Source of the DNA: an uncultured Eubacteriales bacterium
GTDB lineage: Bacteria; Bacillota; Clostridia; Peptostreptococcales; Anaerovoracaceae
Length of the DNA stretch: 64,000 bases
NCBI GenBank assembly: GCA_910583765.1
Contig: CAJTYS010000018.1
Span: 10,816-74,815 of the forward strand
Direction: 5' to 3'
The notes beneath the pieces are model-generated. The model was given only the letters and a program-made list of their open reading frames with translations, had not been told where the DNA came from and ran no database searches. A program made the translations under genes and the position numbers. Every line of letters starts with the position of its first letter. The stretch's first letter is position 1. Of this stretch, positions 24,233 to 33,853 are shown in pieces.

Positions 24233-26797
24233 ATGAATAAACAACAACTAGCGACAAAAATATGGGAGTCTGCGAATAGAATGCGTTCCAAAATAGAAGC
24301 GAATGAATACAAAGACTACATACTAGGCTTTATCTTCTATAAATTCCTTTCTGAAAAAGAAGTAAAGTATCTGAAAGAGAATGATTGGACAGATGAATAC
24401 CTTCCTGAATTGACAGAGGAAGATGCGGACACGGTAGAGAGCATACAGAAAAACATAGGCTATTTTATTTCTTATGATAACCTTTTTTCTACCTGGCTGG
24501 AAAAAGGTAGAGATTTTAGCGTTCAAGATGTGCGCGACGCGCTTTCCGCGTTTAGCCGTTTGATCAATACAACGCATAAAGGCGTGTTTGAGGGTGTTTT
24601 TGATACCCTGCAAACAGGGCTCTCAAAACTTGGTGACAGTTCCGCTTCTCAATCTAGGGCAATCAGTGATCTGATCCATTTGATTAAAGACATTCCTATG
24701 GATGGTAAACAGGACTATGACGTTCTTGGGTTTATTTATGAATATTTGATCAGCATGTTCGCTGCCAACGCAGGAAAAAAAGCAGGTGAGTTTTATACGC
24801 CACATGAAGTGTCTTTGCTCATGTCTGAAATTGTCGCGGAGCATTTGAAAGACCGTACTGAAATTAAAATATATGACCCGACAAGTGGTTCAGGTTCCTT
24901 GCTGATTAACATTGGCAGGAGTGTCGCAAAATTCATTGAAAACGAAAATAACATTAAATATTATGCACAGGAATTAAAACAGAATACGTATAACCTGACT
25001 CGAATGAATTTGGTGATGCGCGGTATTCTGCCTGATAATATCGTGACTCGAAATGGAGACACTTTAGAGGAAGACTGGCCATATTTTGATGACAATGATC
25101 CTATTGGAACCTATGATCCTCTTTACGTAGATGCTGTCGTATCAAATCCTCCATACTCTCAGCCTTGGGATCCAACTGATAAAGAAACCGACCCCCGTTA
25201 TGCGCGTTTTGGTCTTGCGCCTAAAGGAAAAGCTGATTATGCATTTTTGCTTCATGAGCTTTTTCACATTAAGAGCGATGGTATCATGACAATCGTTCTT
25301 CCTCATGGCGTTTTGTTCCGTGGTGGTGAAGAAGGCGAAATTCGTAAGAACCTTATTGAACAAAATCACATTGATGCAATTATCGGATTGCCAGCAAATA
25401 TTTTTTTCGGGACCAGTATACCGACAATCATCATGATCCTAAAGCAGCGGCGTACAAATACTGATGTTTTAATTATTGATGCTTCTAAGGGATTCGCTAA
25501 AGTCGGTAAAAACAATAAACTCCGTTCCTCTGACATGAAACGAATCGTCGATGTAGTGACAAAGCGTGAAAACGTATCGAAATTTTCAAAAGTCGTTGGC
25601 AGAGATGAAATTAGAAAGAACGATTATAATTTGAATATTCCAAGATATGTTGACTCTTCCGAAGCAGCAGAGTCTTGGGACATTTTCGCGTCCATGCATG
25701 GCGGGATTCCTATTTCAGAAATTGATGAGCTAGGCGAATATTGGCTGGCTTTTCCGTCTTTAAAAAAATCATTATTTGAAAAAACGTCAGACGCATATTG
25801 CGAGTTGATTGTCGATGATGTGAAAAGGGTAATCAAAGAACATGATGACATCCAATTTTTTGAACAAAGCTATGCTGCTGCGTTCGATGGTTTTGACGAG
25901 TCTTTGAACAATAAATTAATTAACAAACTAGATGTTTTAAACATCTCAAAAACTGAAACCGTTCTTGCTGAGGATATCTTTGAACGTTTAAATGCGATTC
26001 CATTGGTCGATAAATATGAGGCATATCAATTGCTTGATGATAATTGGACGAAGATTGCGGTTGATTTAGAAATTATTCAAACTGAAGGTTTTGCGGCTAC
26101 CAAAAAGGTGAATCCCAATATGATCGTAAAAAAGAAAAATGGCAAGGAACAAGAGATTCAGGAAGGTTGGGTAGGCTATATCATGCCTTTTGGTTTGATT
26201 CAAGACACGCTCCTTTTCGAGGATAAGGCAGAATTAAAAGCAAAAGAAAACAGACTTTCTGAAATCGCCGCAGAATATGAAGCGTTGCTGGATGCTTTGA
26301 CTGAAGAAGAAAAAGAAGGTGATTATGTGAATGAAGCAAAAGACAGTTTTGTTTCGGCTGAGGTGAAGAAGGCCCTTAAGTCTGACAGCATCGAGCCCGA
26401 AACGAAAGCGAAGCTTCGTTCTGTGACCGAACTGAACGCTGAAGAAAAGCAACTGAAAGCAGCCATCAAGAAGGCATCAGGACTTTTGGAGGGAAAAACG
26501 AAAGATACAATTGAAAACCTTTCTGACGAGCAGGTTATGGAACTGCTCAAGCACAAATGGATTAAGCCTTTGGTTGAAAATTTGATGATGCTACCAGATG
26601 GCATTGTCAATGATTTAGTGTCAAAACTCGATGCGCTTGCTGGAAAGTATGAAACGACCTATGCTGAAATTGAATCGCAGATCGTCGAAACAGAGGCAGA
26701 ACTTTGTGCTATGATTGATGAACTTGAGGGGAATGAGTTTGATCTGCTGGGTCTCCAGGAGTTCAAAAAAATGCTTGGAGGTGGGAAAAATGACTGA
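24233..26797 (+). CDS. hsdM: Type I restriction-modification system methyltransferase subunit
   Basis: Adenine-N6 methyltransferase subunit. It has the N-terminal HsdM helical domain (LATKIWESANRMRSK), SAM motif DPTSGSGSLL (about 215) and catalytic NPPY (about 305). The 854 residues are far longer than a standard HsdM of about 500; the extra C-terminal third is charged and helical, with coiled-coil character. Longer HsdM forms of this kind occur in Firmicutes. The ATG at 24233 is preceded by CGGAGG; a TTG upstream is not supported. A TATAAT at 24152 is the likely -10. It overlaps hsdS by 8 bases. Base composition is AT-richer than the flanks. Confidence 0.93.
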   Translation: MNKQQLATKIWESANRMRSKIEANEYKDYILGFIFYKFLSEKEVKYLKENDWTDEYLPELTEEDADTVESIQKNIGYFISYDNLFSTWLEKGRDFSVQDVRDALSAFSRLINTTHKGVFEGVFDTLQTGLSKLGDSSASQSRAISDLIHLIKDIPMDGKQDYDVLGFIYEYLISMFAANAGKKAGEFYTPHEVSLLMSEIVAEHLKDRTEIKIYDPTSGSGSLLINIGRSVAKFIENENNIKYYAQELKQNTYNLTRMNLVMRGILPDNIVTRNGDTLEEDWPYFDDNDPIGTYDPLYVDAVVSNPPYSQPWDPTDKETDPRYARFGLAPKGKADYAFLLHELFHIKSDGIMTIVLPHGVLFRGGEEGEIRKNLIEQNHIDAIIGLPANIFFGTSIPTIIMILKQRRTNTDVLIIDASKGFAKVGKNNKLRSSDMKRIVDVVTKRENVSKFSKVVGRDEIRKNDYNLNIPRYVDSSEAAESWDIFASMHGGIPISEIDELGEYWLAFPSLKKSLFEKTSDAYCELIVDDVKRVIKEHDDIQFFEQSYAAAFDGFDESLNNKLINKLDVLNISKTETVLAEDIFERLNAIPLVDKYEAYQLLDDNWTKIAVDLEIIQTEGFAATKKVNPNMIVKKKNGKEQEIQEGWVGYIMPFGLIQDTLLFEDKAELKAKENRLSEIAAEYEALLDALTEEEKEGDYVNEAKDSFVSAEVKKALKSDSIEPETKAKLRSVTELNAEEKQLKAAIKKASGLLEGKTKDTIENLSDEQVMELLKHKWIKPLVENLMMLPDGIVNDLVSKLDALAGKYETTYAEIESQIVETEAELCAMIDELEGNEFDLLGLQEFKKMLGGGKND

Positions 26798-28007
26798 AAA
26801 AGCAGCAAAACCTCAAATTAGATTTGCAGGTTTCAATGGTGCTTGGGAACAGCGTAAGGCCAAGGATTTGTTTGTTTCGACAGCAGATAAAGGACATCCC
26901 GAGTTACCTGTTTTATCAGCAACACAAGATCGAGGAATGATTAGGCGAGATGAGAATAGCATAAATATCTTTCATGATAAGAAGAATGAAGAGGGCTATA
27001 AGAGAGTTCTTCCAGGGCAGTTTGTGATTCACCTTCGTTCTTTTCAGGGGGGATTTGCTCATTCTGCCATTGAGGGCATAACCTCGCCTGCTTACACAGT
27101 TTTCGACTTCTTGGAACCTGAAAAACACGACTCAAACTTTTGGAAATTTATATTTACTTCAAAAGAATTTATTAGATGTTTGGAAACTGTAACTTATGGG
27201 ATTCGTGATGGGCGTAGCATAAGCTATGATGAATTCCTGACTATGAGGTTTGCGTTTCCATGCAAGCAAGAGCAAACAGAAATTGCTCAATATTTTTCAA
27301 ACCTCGACCACCTCATCGCCCTTCATCAGCGTAAGTATGGAAAACTGACCCAAGTAAAAAAATCAATGCTTGAAAAAATGTTTCCGAAAAATGGAAAAAA
27401 CGTGCCTGAAATTCGATTTAAAGGATTTTCTGACGTTTGGGAACAGCGTAAGTTTCGAGAAACAGTGGTGATTGAGCGTGGAGGTTCGCCCCGTCCGATT
27501 GAAGCCTTTATTACGCAGGGTGCCAATGGGCTGAATTGGGTGAAGATTGGAGATGCCCCAGAAATGGGGAATTGCATAACCCAAACATCAGAAAAAATCC
27601 GCCCAGAAGGACTGTCCAAAACGAGAGAAGTGCATCCTGGTGATTTGATTCTCTCTAACTCTATGAGTTTCGGAAAACCTTATATTATGGGCATAAATGG
27701 CTGTATTCATGATGGCTGGCTACTTATTAGGAATGAGAAGAAGATGTATGACTTGACCTTCTTATGTCATCTCCTCGGTACACAACAGATGTTGGCGCAG
27801 TACAAATCATTGGCAGCAGGAAGCACAGTCAATAATCTCAACAAAGAGCTTGTTGGGAACACCACTGTTTCGTTCCCAACAGTGCGGGAGCAGATAGCTA
27901 TAGGAGATTTCCTTTCGCACCTCGACCACCTCATCGCCCTTCATCAGCGTGGGTTGGAAAAGCTGAAAAATATCAAAAAATCAATGCTTGAGAAGATGTT
28001 TCCGTAA
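26790..28007 (+). CDS. hsdS: Type I restriction-modification specificity subunit
   Basis: DNA-recognition subunit with two target recognition domains and two coiled conserved regions. TRD1 follows AGFNGAWEQRK and ends with SNLDHLIALHQRKYGKL; TRD2 follows KGFSDVWEQRK and ends with SHLDHLIALHQRGLEKL. Each conserved region ends with KKSMLEKMFP. The start ATG overlaps the end of hsdM. The repeats that bracket each TRD also bracket a third TRD at 28971-29487, outside this gene. Confidence 0.94.
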   Translation: MTEKAAKPQIRFAGFNGAWEQRKAKDLFVSTADKGHPELPVLSATQDRGMIRRDENSINIFHDKKNEEGYKRVLPGQFVIHLRSFQGGFAHSAIEGITSPAYTVFDFLEPEKHDSNFWKFIFTSKEFIRCLETVTYGIRDGRSISYDEFLTMRFAFPCKQEQTEIAQYFSNLDHLIALHQRKYGKLTQVKKSMLEKMFPKNGKNVPEIRFKGFSDVWEQRKFRETVVIERGGSPRPIEAFITQGANGLNWVKIGDAPEMGNCITQTSEKIRPEGLSKTREVHPGDLILSNSMSFGKPYIMGINGCIHDGWLLIRNEKKMYDLTFLCHLLGTQQMLAQYKSLAAGSTVNNLNKELVGNTTVSFPTVREQIAIGDFLSHLDHLIALHQRGLEKLKNIKKSMLEKMFP

Positions 28008-28019
28008 AGGAGGGAAGTT

Positions 28020-28499
28020 ATGATTCTATATCATGGCAGCAATGTGACAGTAAAAGAACCCAAAATCATGAAATCAAAAAGGTTATTAGATTTTGGAACA
28101 GGATTTTATCTTACTAGTGATTACAATCAAGCGAAGAAATGGGCTGTTCGCACTACGAGCAGACGTGAAGAGGGTGTTCCAACGATTTCTGTTTTCAGTA
28201 TTATAGAAAGTGACCTCAAAAATTTGGAACTATTGACCTTTGATTCCGCAAACAAAGAGTGGCTCAAATATGTAGCCATGAATCGAACGGATCAATCAGC
28301 ACAAGATTCCTATGATATTGTGATCGGACCAGTAGCCAATGATCAGGCGATTCGTACCGTAAACAACTATCTGAAAGGTTATTTCACGGAAGACATCGCA
28401 ATTCAATTACTGCTTCCGCAAAATTTGAAAGATCAGTATACGTTCAAAACGGAAAAAGCACTATCAATTTTAAAATATAATGAGGTGGAGTTTGTATGA
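28020..28499 (+). CDS. DUF3990 protein, ADP-ribosyltransferase-like toxin candidate
   Basis: A 159-residue protein beginning LYHGSNVTVKEPKI, with a FGTGFYLTSD segment that resembles the core of ADP-ribosyltransferase folds. DUF3990 proteins are commonly encoded with small partners and are considered toxin candidates; activity is not shown for this one. The gene has an AAAGGAGGG site and overlaps the next by four bases. It is inserted between hsdS and the spare specificity cassette. Confidence 0.7.
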   Translation: MILYHGSNVTVKEPKIMKSKRLLDFGTGFYLTSDYNQAKKWAVRTTSRREEGVPTISVFSIIESDLKNLELLTFDSANKEWLKYVAMNRTDQSAQDSYDIVIGPVANDQAIRTVNNYLKGYFTEDIAIQLLLPQNLKDQYTFKTEKALSILKYNEVEFV

Positions 28500-28741
28500 A
28501 ACGATTAGAACCTGAAATGATAGATTATTATAACAATGAGGTGGTTATGATGATCGCAGAGAAATATGGATTTAGCGAGATGGACGCATTGAAGGCTTTT
28601 GTGAGTACTAAAACCCACGAAATGCTCGAAAACGCAGATTGTGGCATGACGGATTTTGGGGCAGAAGCGATCTTTGAAATTTGGGAATGTGAAAAAGTCA
28701 CAGGTGATCCAAGAAACTCGGTATATATAAGAGGAGAGTGA
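28496..28741 (+). CDS. Small protein of unknown family, possible antitoxin
   Basis: 81 residues, acidic, all-helical appearance (MIDYYNNEVVMMIAEKYGFS, EMDALKAFVS). It overlaps the DUF3990 gene by four bases (ATGA) and is followed one base later by a DUF3791-like gene. Size, charge and position suggest a toxin-neutralising partner. I do not recognise it with confidence; it could be a divergent DUF3791. Confidence 0.6.
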   Translation: MKRLEPEMIDYYNNEVVMMIAEKYGFSEMDALKAFVSTKTHEMLENADCGMTDFGAEAIFEIWECEKVTGDPRNSVYIRGE

Positions 28742-28742
28742 C

Positions 28743-28952
28743 ATGACAGAAGAAATGAAATTTTTTATGTACTTGCTGGAATATTATGCTGCCTATAAAA
28801 ATAAGAAGACTGGCGATGTTCTCAGAGAATGGGATGAATGTGGCATTACACAAAAAATATATGATAATTATTGGGTTTATCATACTGAACGAATTGAAAA
28901 CGCATATATGGATATTGACAGTTTGGTAGAGACAGGAAAACCTGCGTGGTGA
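28743..28952 (+). CDS. DUF3791-like small protein, possible antitoxin
   Basis: 69 residues with a helical start (EEMKFFMYLLEYYAAYKNKK) and a YWVYHTERIENAYMDID segment similar in layout to the Y..LH...I..DI pattern of DUF3791. DUF3791 genes often sit beside DUF3990 genes. AGGAG lies just before the ATG. Its end overlaps the start of the truncated hsdS by seven bases. Confidence 0.6.
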   Translation: MTEEMKFFMYLLEYYAAYKNKKTGDVLREWDECGITQKIYDNYWVYHTERIENAYMDIDSLVETGKPAW

Positions 28953-29596
28953 TTAGACAAAAGGGTCATTCTTGGGAACAGCGTAAGTTGGGTGAGATAT
29001 ATCAGAAAATCAGAAATGCTTTTGTTGGCACCGCTACACCGTATTATGTTGATAATGGACATTTTTATTTGGAATCAAATAATGTTAAAGAGGGGCACAT
29101 AAATAGAAATTCGGAAATTTTTATAAATGACGAATTTTATGAAAAGCAAAAAGAGAATTGGCTACACACAAATGATTTGGTGATGGTTCAATCTGGGCAC
29201 GTGGGGCATACGGCTGTAATCTCTGAAACCCTTGATAATACGGCAGCTCATGCACTAATTATTATTGCAAATCCAAGTGAACAAATATGTCCTTATTTTG
29301 TAAATTATCAATTCCAATCACCGAAAGCAAGGATGGGTATTGATAACATTACAACAGGTAATACCATAAAGCACATTCTTGCATCTGATATGAAAAAATT
29401 TGAAATCGAAGTCCCTACTTATGACGAACAACTGCAAATTAGAGAGTTCTTTACCCACCTCGACCACCTCATCGCCCTTCATCAGCATAAGTGTGGAAAA
29501 ACGGAAAATTTAAGCGTGAGATATCTAAAGAAACATTGGTTAGAGAGCAAATGCATGGACGTTGGATACTGGAAAGGAAAACACAATGATTTTTAA
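28946..29596 (+). CDS. Half-length HsdS: single TRD cassette with conserved region
   Basis: 216 residues, about half of an HsdS. It starts at GTG 28946 and reads SWEQRKLGEIYQK, a single TRD, then THLDHLIALHQHKCGK. The usual KKSMLEKMFP end is replaced by an unrelated tail, so it is a truncated or silent donor cassette. It is bounded by the same DNA repeats as both TRDs of the full gene. A half-HsdS can dimerise in some systems, so function is not excluded. It overlaps the hsdR start. Confidence 0.72.
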   Translation: MVIRQKGHSWEQRKLGEIYQKIRNAFVGTATPYYVDNGHFYLESNNVKEGHINRNSEIFINDEFYEKQKENWLHTNDLVMVQSGHVGHTAVISETLDNTAAHALIIIANPSEQICPYFVNYQFQSPKARMGIDNITTGNTIKHILASDMKKFEIEVPTYDEQLQIREFFTHLDHLIALHQHKCGKTENLSVRYLKKHWLESKCMDVGYWKGKHNDF

Positions 29597-32500
29597 TAAA
29601 GAGTCGGATTTTGAAACAGCTTTGATCAAGATTCTTTCTGAAAAAGGCTGGGATAAAAAAGTTCTGCGCAACTACTCCGAGCAGGAGCTATTGCAAAATT
29701 GGGCGGACATTCTTTTTGAAAACAATAGGGGTATTGACAGGCTCAATGATTATCCCCTAACGGATAGCGAAATGCGGCAGATTTTAGAACAGATTGAAAA
29801 TTTAAGAACGCCGTCAAAACTAAATGCTTTCATCAATGGAAAAAGCGTTTCCATCGTTAGAGACAATCCGGCTGATGAACTTCATTTTGGAAAGGAAGTG
29901 AGTTTGAAGATTTATGACCGGCGTGAAATCGCCGCTGGTCAGAGTCGCTACCAAATTGTCCAGCAGCCCAAATTTCCGACAAAATCAAAGATGCTCAATG
30001 ATCGCCGCGGGGATTTAATGCTGCTGATTAATGGTATGCCAGTGATTCATATTGAACTAAAGAAAAGCGGAATCCCAGTGAGCAGGGCTTGCAATCAAAT
30101 CGAAAAATACGCACATGAAGGTGTTTTCAGCGGCTTATTTTCTTTAGTGCAGATTTTTGTTGCCATGGAACCAAAGGAAACGGTTTATTTTGCGAACCCC
30201 GGTCCAGATGGGAACTTTAATCCTGCTTACTATTTCCATTGGGCTGATTATAACAACGAACCCATCAACGAATGGGACAAGATCGCATCTTCTTTGCTCT
30301 CCATTCCCATGGCTCACGAGTTGATTGGTTTTTACACCGTGGCAGATGATTCAGATGGGATCTTAAAAGTAATGCGCAGCTATCAGTATTTGGCGGCAAG
30401 TGCGATTTCTGACAAGGTTTCAAAAACAAAATGGAAAGATCATGATCAGCTTGGAGGCTACGTATGGCACACGACTGGTTCAGGAAAAACTATGACTAGT
30501 TTTAAGTCTGCTCAGTTGATCGCGGGTTCAAAAGATGCGGACAAAGTGATTTTTCTCATGGATAGAATCGAGCTGGGCACACAGTCACTCAAAGAATATC
30601 GTGGTTTTGCTGATGAGAATGAGGCTGTTCAAGCAACGGAAAACACAGGCGTGCTTATTACGAAGCTAAAAAGCGCGGATCCTGCTGACACGTTGATCGT
30701 CACCTCAATACAGAAGATGAGCAATATTAAAGATGAAGCGGACGGGCTGAACGCAAGGGACATAGAGCATATCAATGAAAAGCGCATTGTGTTCATTGTT
30801 GACGAAGCGCATCGTTCTACTTTTGGAGAAATGTTGATCACAATCAAGACGACTTTCTCAAAAGCGATTTTTTTCGGATTCACAGGAACGCCGATTCAGG
30901 ATGAAAATCAAAAGAAGAAAAACACCACGACAACTGTTTTTGGCAGTGAACTACATAGATATAGCATTGCTGATGGCATTCGTGACGAGAATGTTCTCGG
31001 TTTTGATCTTTACAAGGTGCCGACTTTTAAGGACAAAGATGTGCGCAAGGCTGTGGCCTTAGAAAAAGCGAAAGCGCGATCCGAGGAAGAATTAATTGAT
31101 GATCCAGAGAAAAGCAAAATATTTTATAAATATATGGATGCAAGCCAGATTGGAATGGCGGGACATTTTGATCGCCGGGGCAATTATGTGAAAGGAATTG
31201 AAGATTATATACCACGGAAACAGTATCAAACGAGGGAGCACACAACCACCGTTGTGAAAGACATTTTGGACAATTGGTTCACGCTCAGTCATCATGGTAA
31301 ATTTCATGCCATCTTTGCCACCAGCAGTATTCCAGAGGCGATCAACTATTATAGAATGATCAGAAGCATGAAGCCAGAATTAAAAATAACGGCTTTGTTT
31401 GACCCAAACATTGATAATAGCGGCGGTGCTATATTGAAAGAAGAAGGTCTCGTGGAAATTATTAAAGATTATAACTTTCAATATGGTCAGGATTTTACGG
31501 TTCCAACCTTTGCGAAGATGAAAAAAGACATCGCGGCTCGTTTAGCTCATAAAAAACCTTATGAGCGGATTGTGCGCGAACCTGAAAAACAGATTGACCT
31601 GCTCATCGTTGTGGATCAGATGCTGACCGGCTTTGATTCAAAGTGGATCAACACGCTTTACATGGATAAAGTGCTTTTGTATGAAAACATCATCCAAGCA
31701 TTTTCGCGAACAAACCGCTTATTCGGTCCAGACAAGCCTTTCGGAACTATCAGATACTATCGTAAGCCGAGTACAATGGAACGCAATGTCAATGCGGCGG
31801 TTAAACTGTATTCAGGAGACAAGCCTTTCGGTTTATTTGTTCAACGCCTTACGGGAAACTTGAAAAAAATGAACGAGTTGTTTATTGGTATTTCAGAGCT
31901 GTTCGCCAATGCGGGAATTGAGAATTTTGAAACGTTGCCCAAAGAGGTGGCCGTATGTAAAAAGTTCGCGAAAGATTTCAAAGAACTGAACGATTATCTG
32001 GAGGCTGCGAAAGTGCAAGGTTTTAAATGGGATGTATCGGTCTATAAGAATCAAGAGACCGGAGAAACAATTGAAATGGCTTTCAATGAAAAGGATTATT
32101 TGGTATTGGTATTACGTTATAAAGAACTTTTTGGCAGCAGTGATGAATCTGCGGGCGAAGATGAAGTTCCTTACGATCTTTCTGGCTACATTACAGAAAT
32201 TGACACCGGACGGATTGACGCCGATTATATGAATTCTCGTTTTGAGAAATATATGAAATTACTTAATCTTGATGGAGCGTCACAAGAAGTGATTGAACAA
32301 GCGGAGGCAGAGCTTCATAAAACATTTGCTACGCTTTCACAAGAAGAGCAGAAATACGCGAACATATTTCTCCATGATATTCAGCGAGGCGATGTGACTG
32401 TTATGGAGGGAAAGTCCTTTCGGCATTATGTCATGGAATATTTATCAAAGGCCAAAGATGATCAAATCCATAGATTAGCAACTGCGTTGGGTCTTGATGA

Positions 32501-32735
32501 AGCAAAATTGCGAAATATTATGGGTTTAAAACGAAACTCTGCGAATCTCAATGAGTTTGGGCGATATGACGAACTGAAGAAAACCGTGGATAAGGCAAAA
32601 GCAAAGGAGTATTTTGAAAAGATAGAAGGGATAAAGATCATACCACCCAAAGTCAATGTCAAAGTTGATAAGTTGCTTCGTGCATTTATCCTTGACGGCG
32701 GCTTTGAAGTTAAGCAAGGGGAAAATAAAGAATAA
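29586..32735 (+). CDS. hsdR: Type I restriction endonuclease subunit R
   Basis: Translocating restriction subunit. The N-terminal PD-(D/E)XK nuclease has GMPVIHIELKKSG (near 155). Helicase motifs include TTGSGKTMTS (Walker A, near 297), VDEAHRS (motif II, near 405) and TGTPI. The C-terminal helical domain binds the methylase core. At 1049 residues the length is full. The ATG at 29586 was chosen with AAAGGA upstream; it lies inside the end of the half-hsdS gene. With hsdM and hsdS the system looks complete. Confidence 0.95.
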   Translation: MIFNKESDFETALIKILSEKGWDKKVLRNYSEQELLQNWADILFENNRGIDRLNDYPLTDSEMRQILEQIENLRTPSKLNAFINGKSVSIVRDNPADELHFGKEVSLKIYDRREIAAGQSRYQIVQQPKFPTKSKMLNDRRGDLMLLINGMPVIHIELKKSGIPVSRACNQIEKYAHEGVFSGLFSLVQIFVAMEPKETVYFANPGPDGNFNPAYYFHWADYNNEPINEWDKIASSLLSIPMAHELIGFYTVADDSDGILKVMRSYQYLAASAISDKVSKTKWKDHDQLGGYVWHTTGSGKTMTSFKSAQLIAGSKDADKVIFLMDRIELGTQSLKEYRGFADENEAVQATENTGVLITKLKSADPADTLIVTSIQKMSNIKDEADGLNARDIEHINEKRIVFIVDEAHRSTFGEMLITIKTTFSKAIFFGFTGTPIQDENQKKKNTTTTVFGSELHRYSIADGIRDENVLGFDLYKVPTFKDKDVRKAVALEKAKARSEEELIDDPEKSKIFYKYMDASQIGMAGHFDRRGNYVKGIEDYIPRKQYQTREHTTTVVKDILDNWFTLSHHGKFHAIFATSSIPEAINYYRMIRSMKPELKITALFDPNIDNSGGAILKEEGLVEIIKDYNFQYGQDFTVPTFAKMKKDIAARLAHKKPYERIVREPEKQIDLLIVVDQMLTGFDSKWINTLYMDKVLLYENIIQAFSRTNRLFGPDKPFGTIRYYRKPSTMERNVNAAVKLYSGDKPFGLFVQRLTGNLKKMNELFIGISELFANAGIENFETLPKEVAVCKKFAKDFKELNDYLEAAKVQGFKWDVSVYKNQETGETIEMAFNEKDYLVLVLRYKELFGSSDESAGEDEVPYDLSGYITEIDTGRIDADYMNSRFEKYMKLLNLDGASQEVIEQAEAELHKTFATLSQEEQKYANIFLHDIQRGDVTVMEGKSFRHYVMEYLSKAKDDQIHRLATALGLDEAKLRNIMGLKRNSANLNEFGRYDELKKTVDKAKAKEYFEKIEGIKIIPPKVNVKVDKLLRAFILDGGFEVKQGENKE

Positions 32736-32752
32736 GAAAGCACGTGTTGAAG

Positions 32753-32778
32753 GAGTCAAGATTTTTCTTGGCTCTTTT
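32753..32778 (+). terminator. Terminator after hsdR
   Basis: GAGTCAAGA pairs with TCTTGGCTC across four T and is followed by TTTT. Confidence 0.7.
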
Positions 32779-32846
32779 GCTATTTCTTAAAGTCATGATC
32801 GCTGCATCAGCGCAAGTGAATGTTTATATGTGAGAAGGAGGACCTT

Positions 32847-33773
32847 ATGCTGAATAACATAGAAAAGACAGATTTATTTTACCATTACTACGCTCAATGG
32901 ATCACCGTTTATAAGGAAGGAGCGATAAGAAAGGTGACAATGGACAAATATCTTCTTACACAATCTTGGCTTGAACGATTAGCGCCAGACCTAAAAGTGT
33001 GTGAACTCTCAAGAATTACATATCAAAAGTTGCTGAATGACTATGCGCAATCGCATGAACGGCAGACAACCATGGATTTTCACCACCAACTGAAAGGCGC
33101 AATTTTAGATGCTGTCGATGAGGGGCTGATTGAACGTGACCCGACACGAAAGGCAATCATCAAAGGGAAAAAGCCAAGACCTAAAAAGACGAAATATCTT
33201 AATCAGTTTGAGCTGCACATGCTTCTTTCAGATTTGGAGTTAGGGCAAGAATTAAATTGGGATTGGTTTATCCTGCTGGTTGCAAAAACAGGCATGCGTT
33301 TTTCTGAGGCACTGGCCATTACGCCAAAGGATTTTGATTTTTCGAGGCAGTCTCTTTCCATCAATAAGACTTGGGATTATAAAGGTGAAGGTGGATTTCT
33401 ACCTACTAAAAATCAATCGTCGATAAGAAAAATCCAAATTGATTGGCAGCTTATTATTCAGTTTTCGACTTTGGTTAAAGAATTGCCTGAAGATGAACCG
33501 ATCTTTATAGAAGGTAAAGTCTATAATTCGACGGTCAATGAGATTCTAGCTCGGCATTGCAGAAAAATTCAAGTACCAATTATCTCAATTCACGGATTAC
33601 GTCATACGCATGCGTCACTTCTTTTGTTCGCAGGAGTTTCAATTGCGAGTGTGGCTCAGAGGTTGGGGCATTCGAGTATGACAACAACGCAAAAAACATA
33701 TCTACATATCATTCAGGAACTTGAAAACAAAGACGTGGATTTGGTTATGCGTTCCTTATCAAGTTTGAACTGA
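32847..33773 (+). CDS. Tyrosine recombinase/integrase at the end of the restriction island
   Basis: Site-specific recombinase, 308 residues, with an N-terminal SAM-like core-binding domain and a C-terminal catalytic domain. Catalytic residues are visible: arginine in TGMRFSEAL (near 150), HGLRHTH (near 250), LGHSSMTTT (near 274) and the tyrosine in KTYLHI (near 285). AAGGAGG lies 5 bases before the ATG at 32847. Recombinases beside hsd loci in other Firmicutes shuffle hsdS; here the repeats are direct, so excision or exchange is more likely than inversion. It could also be the integrase that carried the island. Confidence 0.9.
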   Translation: MLNNIEKTDLFYHYYAQWITVYKEGAIRKVTMDKYLLTQSWLERLAPDLKVCELSRITYQKLLNDYAQSHERQTTMDFHHQLKGAILDAVDEGLIERDPTRKAIIKGKKPRPKKTKYLNQFELHMLLSDLELGQELNWDWFILLVAKTGMRFSEALAITPKDFDFSRQSLSINKTWDYKGEGGFLPTKNQSSIRKIQIDWQLIIQFSTLVKELPEDEPIFIEGKVYNSTVNEILARHCRKIQVPIISIHGLRHTHASLLLFAGVSIASVAQRLGHSSMTTTQKTYLHIIQELENKDVDLVMRSLSSLN

Positions 33774-33810
33774 GTAATCATATATGCGCTGATGGAGTGG
33801 TAAAATATTA

Positions 33811-33853
33811 GCCACCTGCCCCATAAAGTGACAGGATCACTAAGGCAGGTGGC
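33811..33853. terminator. Hairpin between integrase and alaX
   Basis: A perfect 10-bp stem, GCCACCTGCC with GGCAGGTGGC, with a 23-base loop, lies between converging genes. T-runs are weak. Confidence 0.55.

Larger units (their letters stand above)
26842..29487 (+). repeat. Shared boundary repeats around three hsdS recognition-domain cassettes
   Basis: A 16-base TTGGGAACAGCGTAAG sequence occurs at the 5' edge of each TRD (within 26842-26858, 27436-27452, 28971-28987). A sequence of about 30 bases (ACCTCGACCACC, TCATCGCCCTTCATCAGC) occurs at the 3' edge (near 27301, 27919 and 29457). All copies are direct repeats. They would permit exchange or deletion between cassettes by homologous or site-specific recombination. 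Confidence 0.8.

Noticed and set aside
26842..29487. CRISPR array
   Set aside because: The repeated sequences are three pairs of hsdS boundary repeats at irregular, gene-sized spacing. No short regular repeat-spacer array was seen anywhere in the window.
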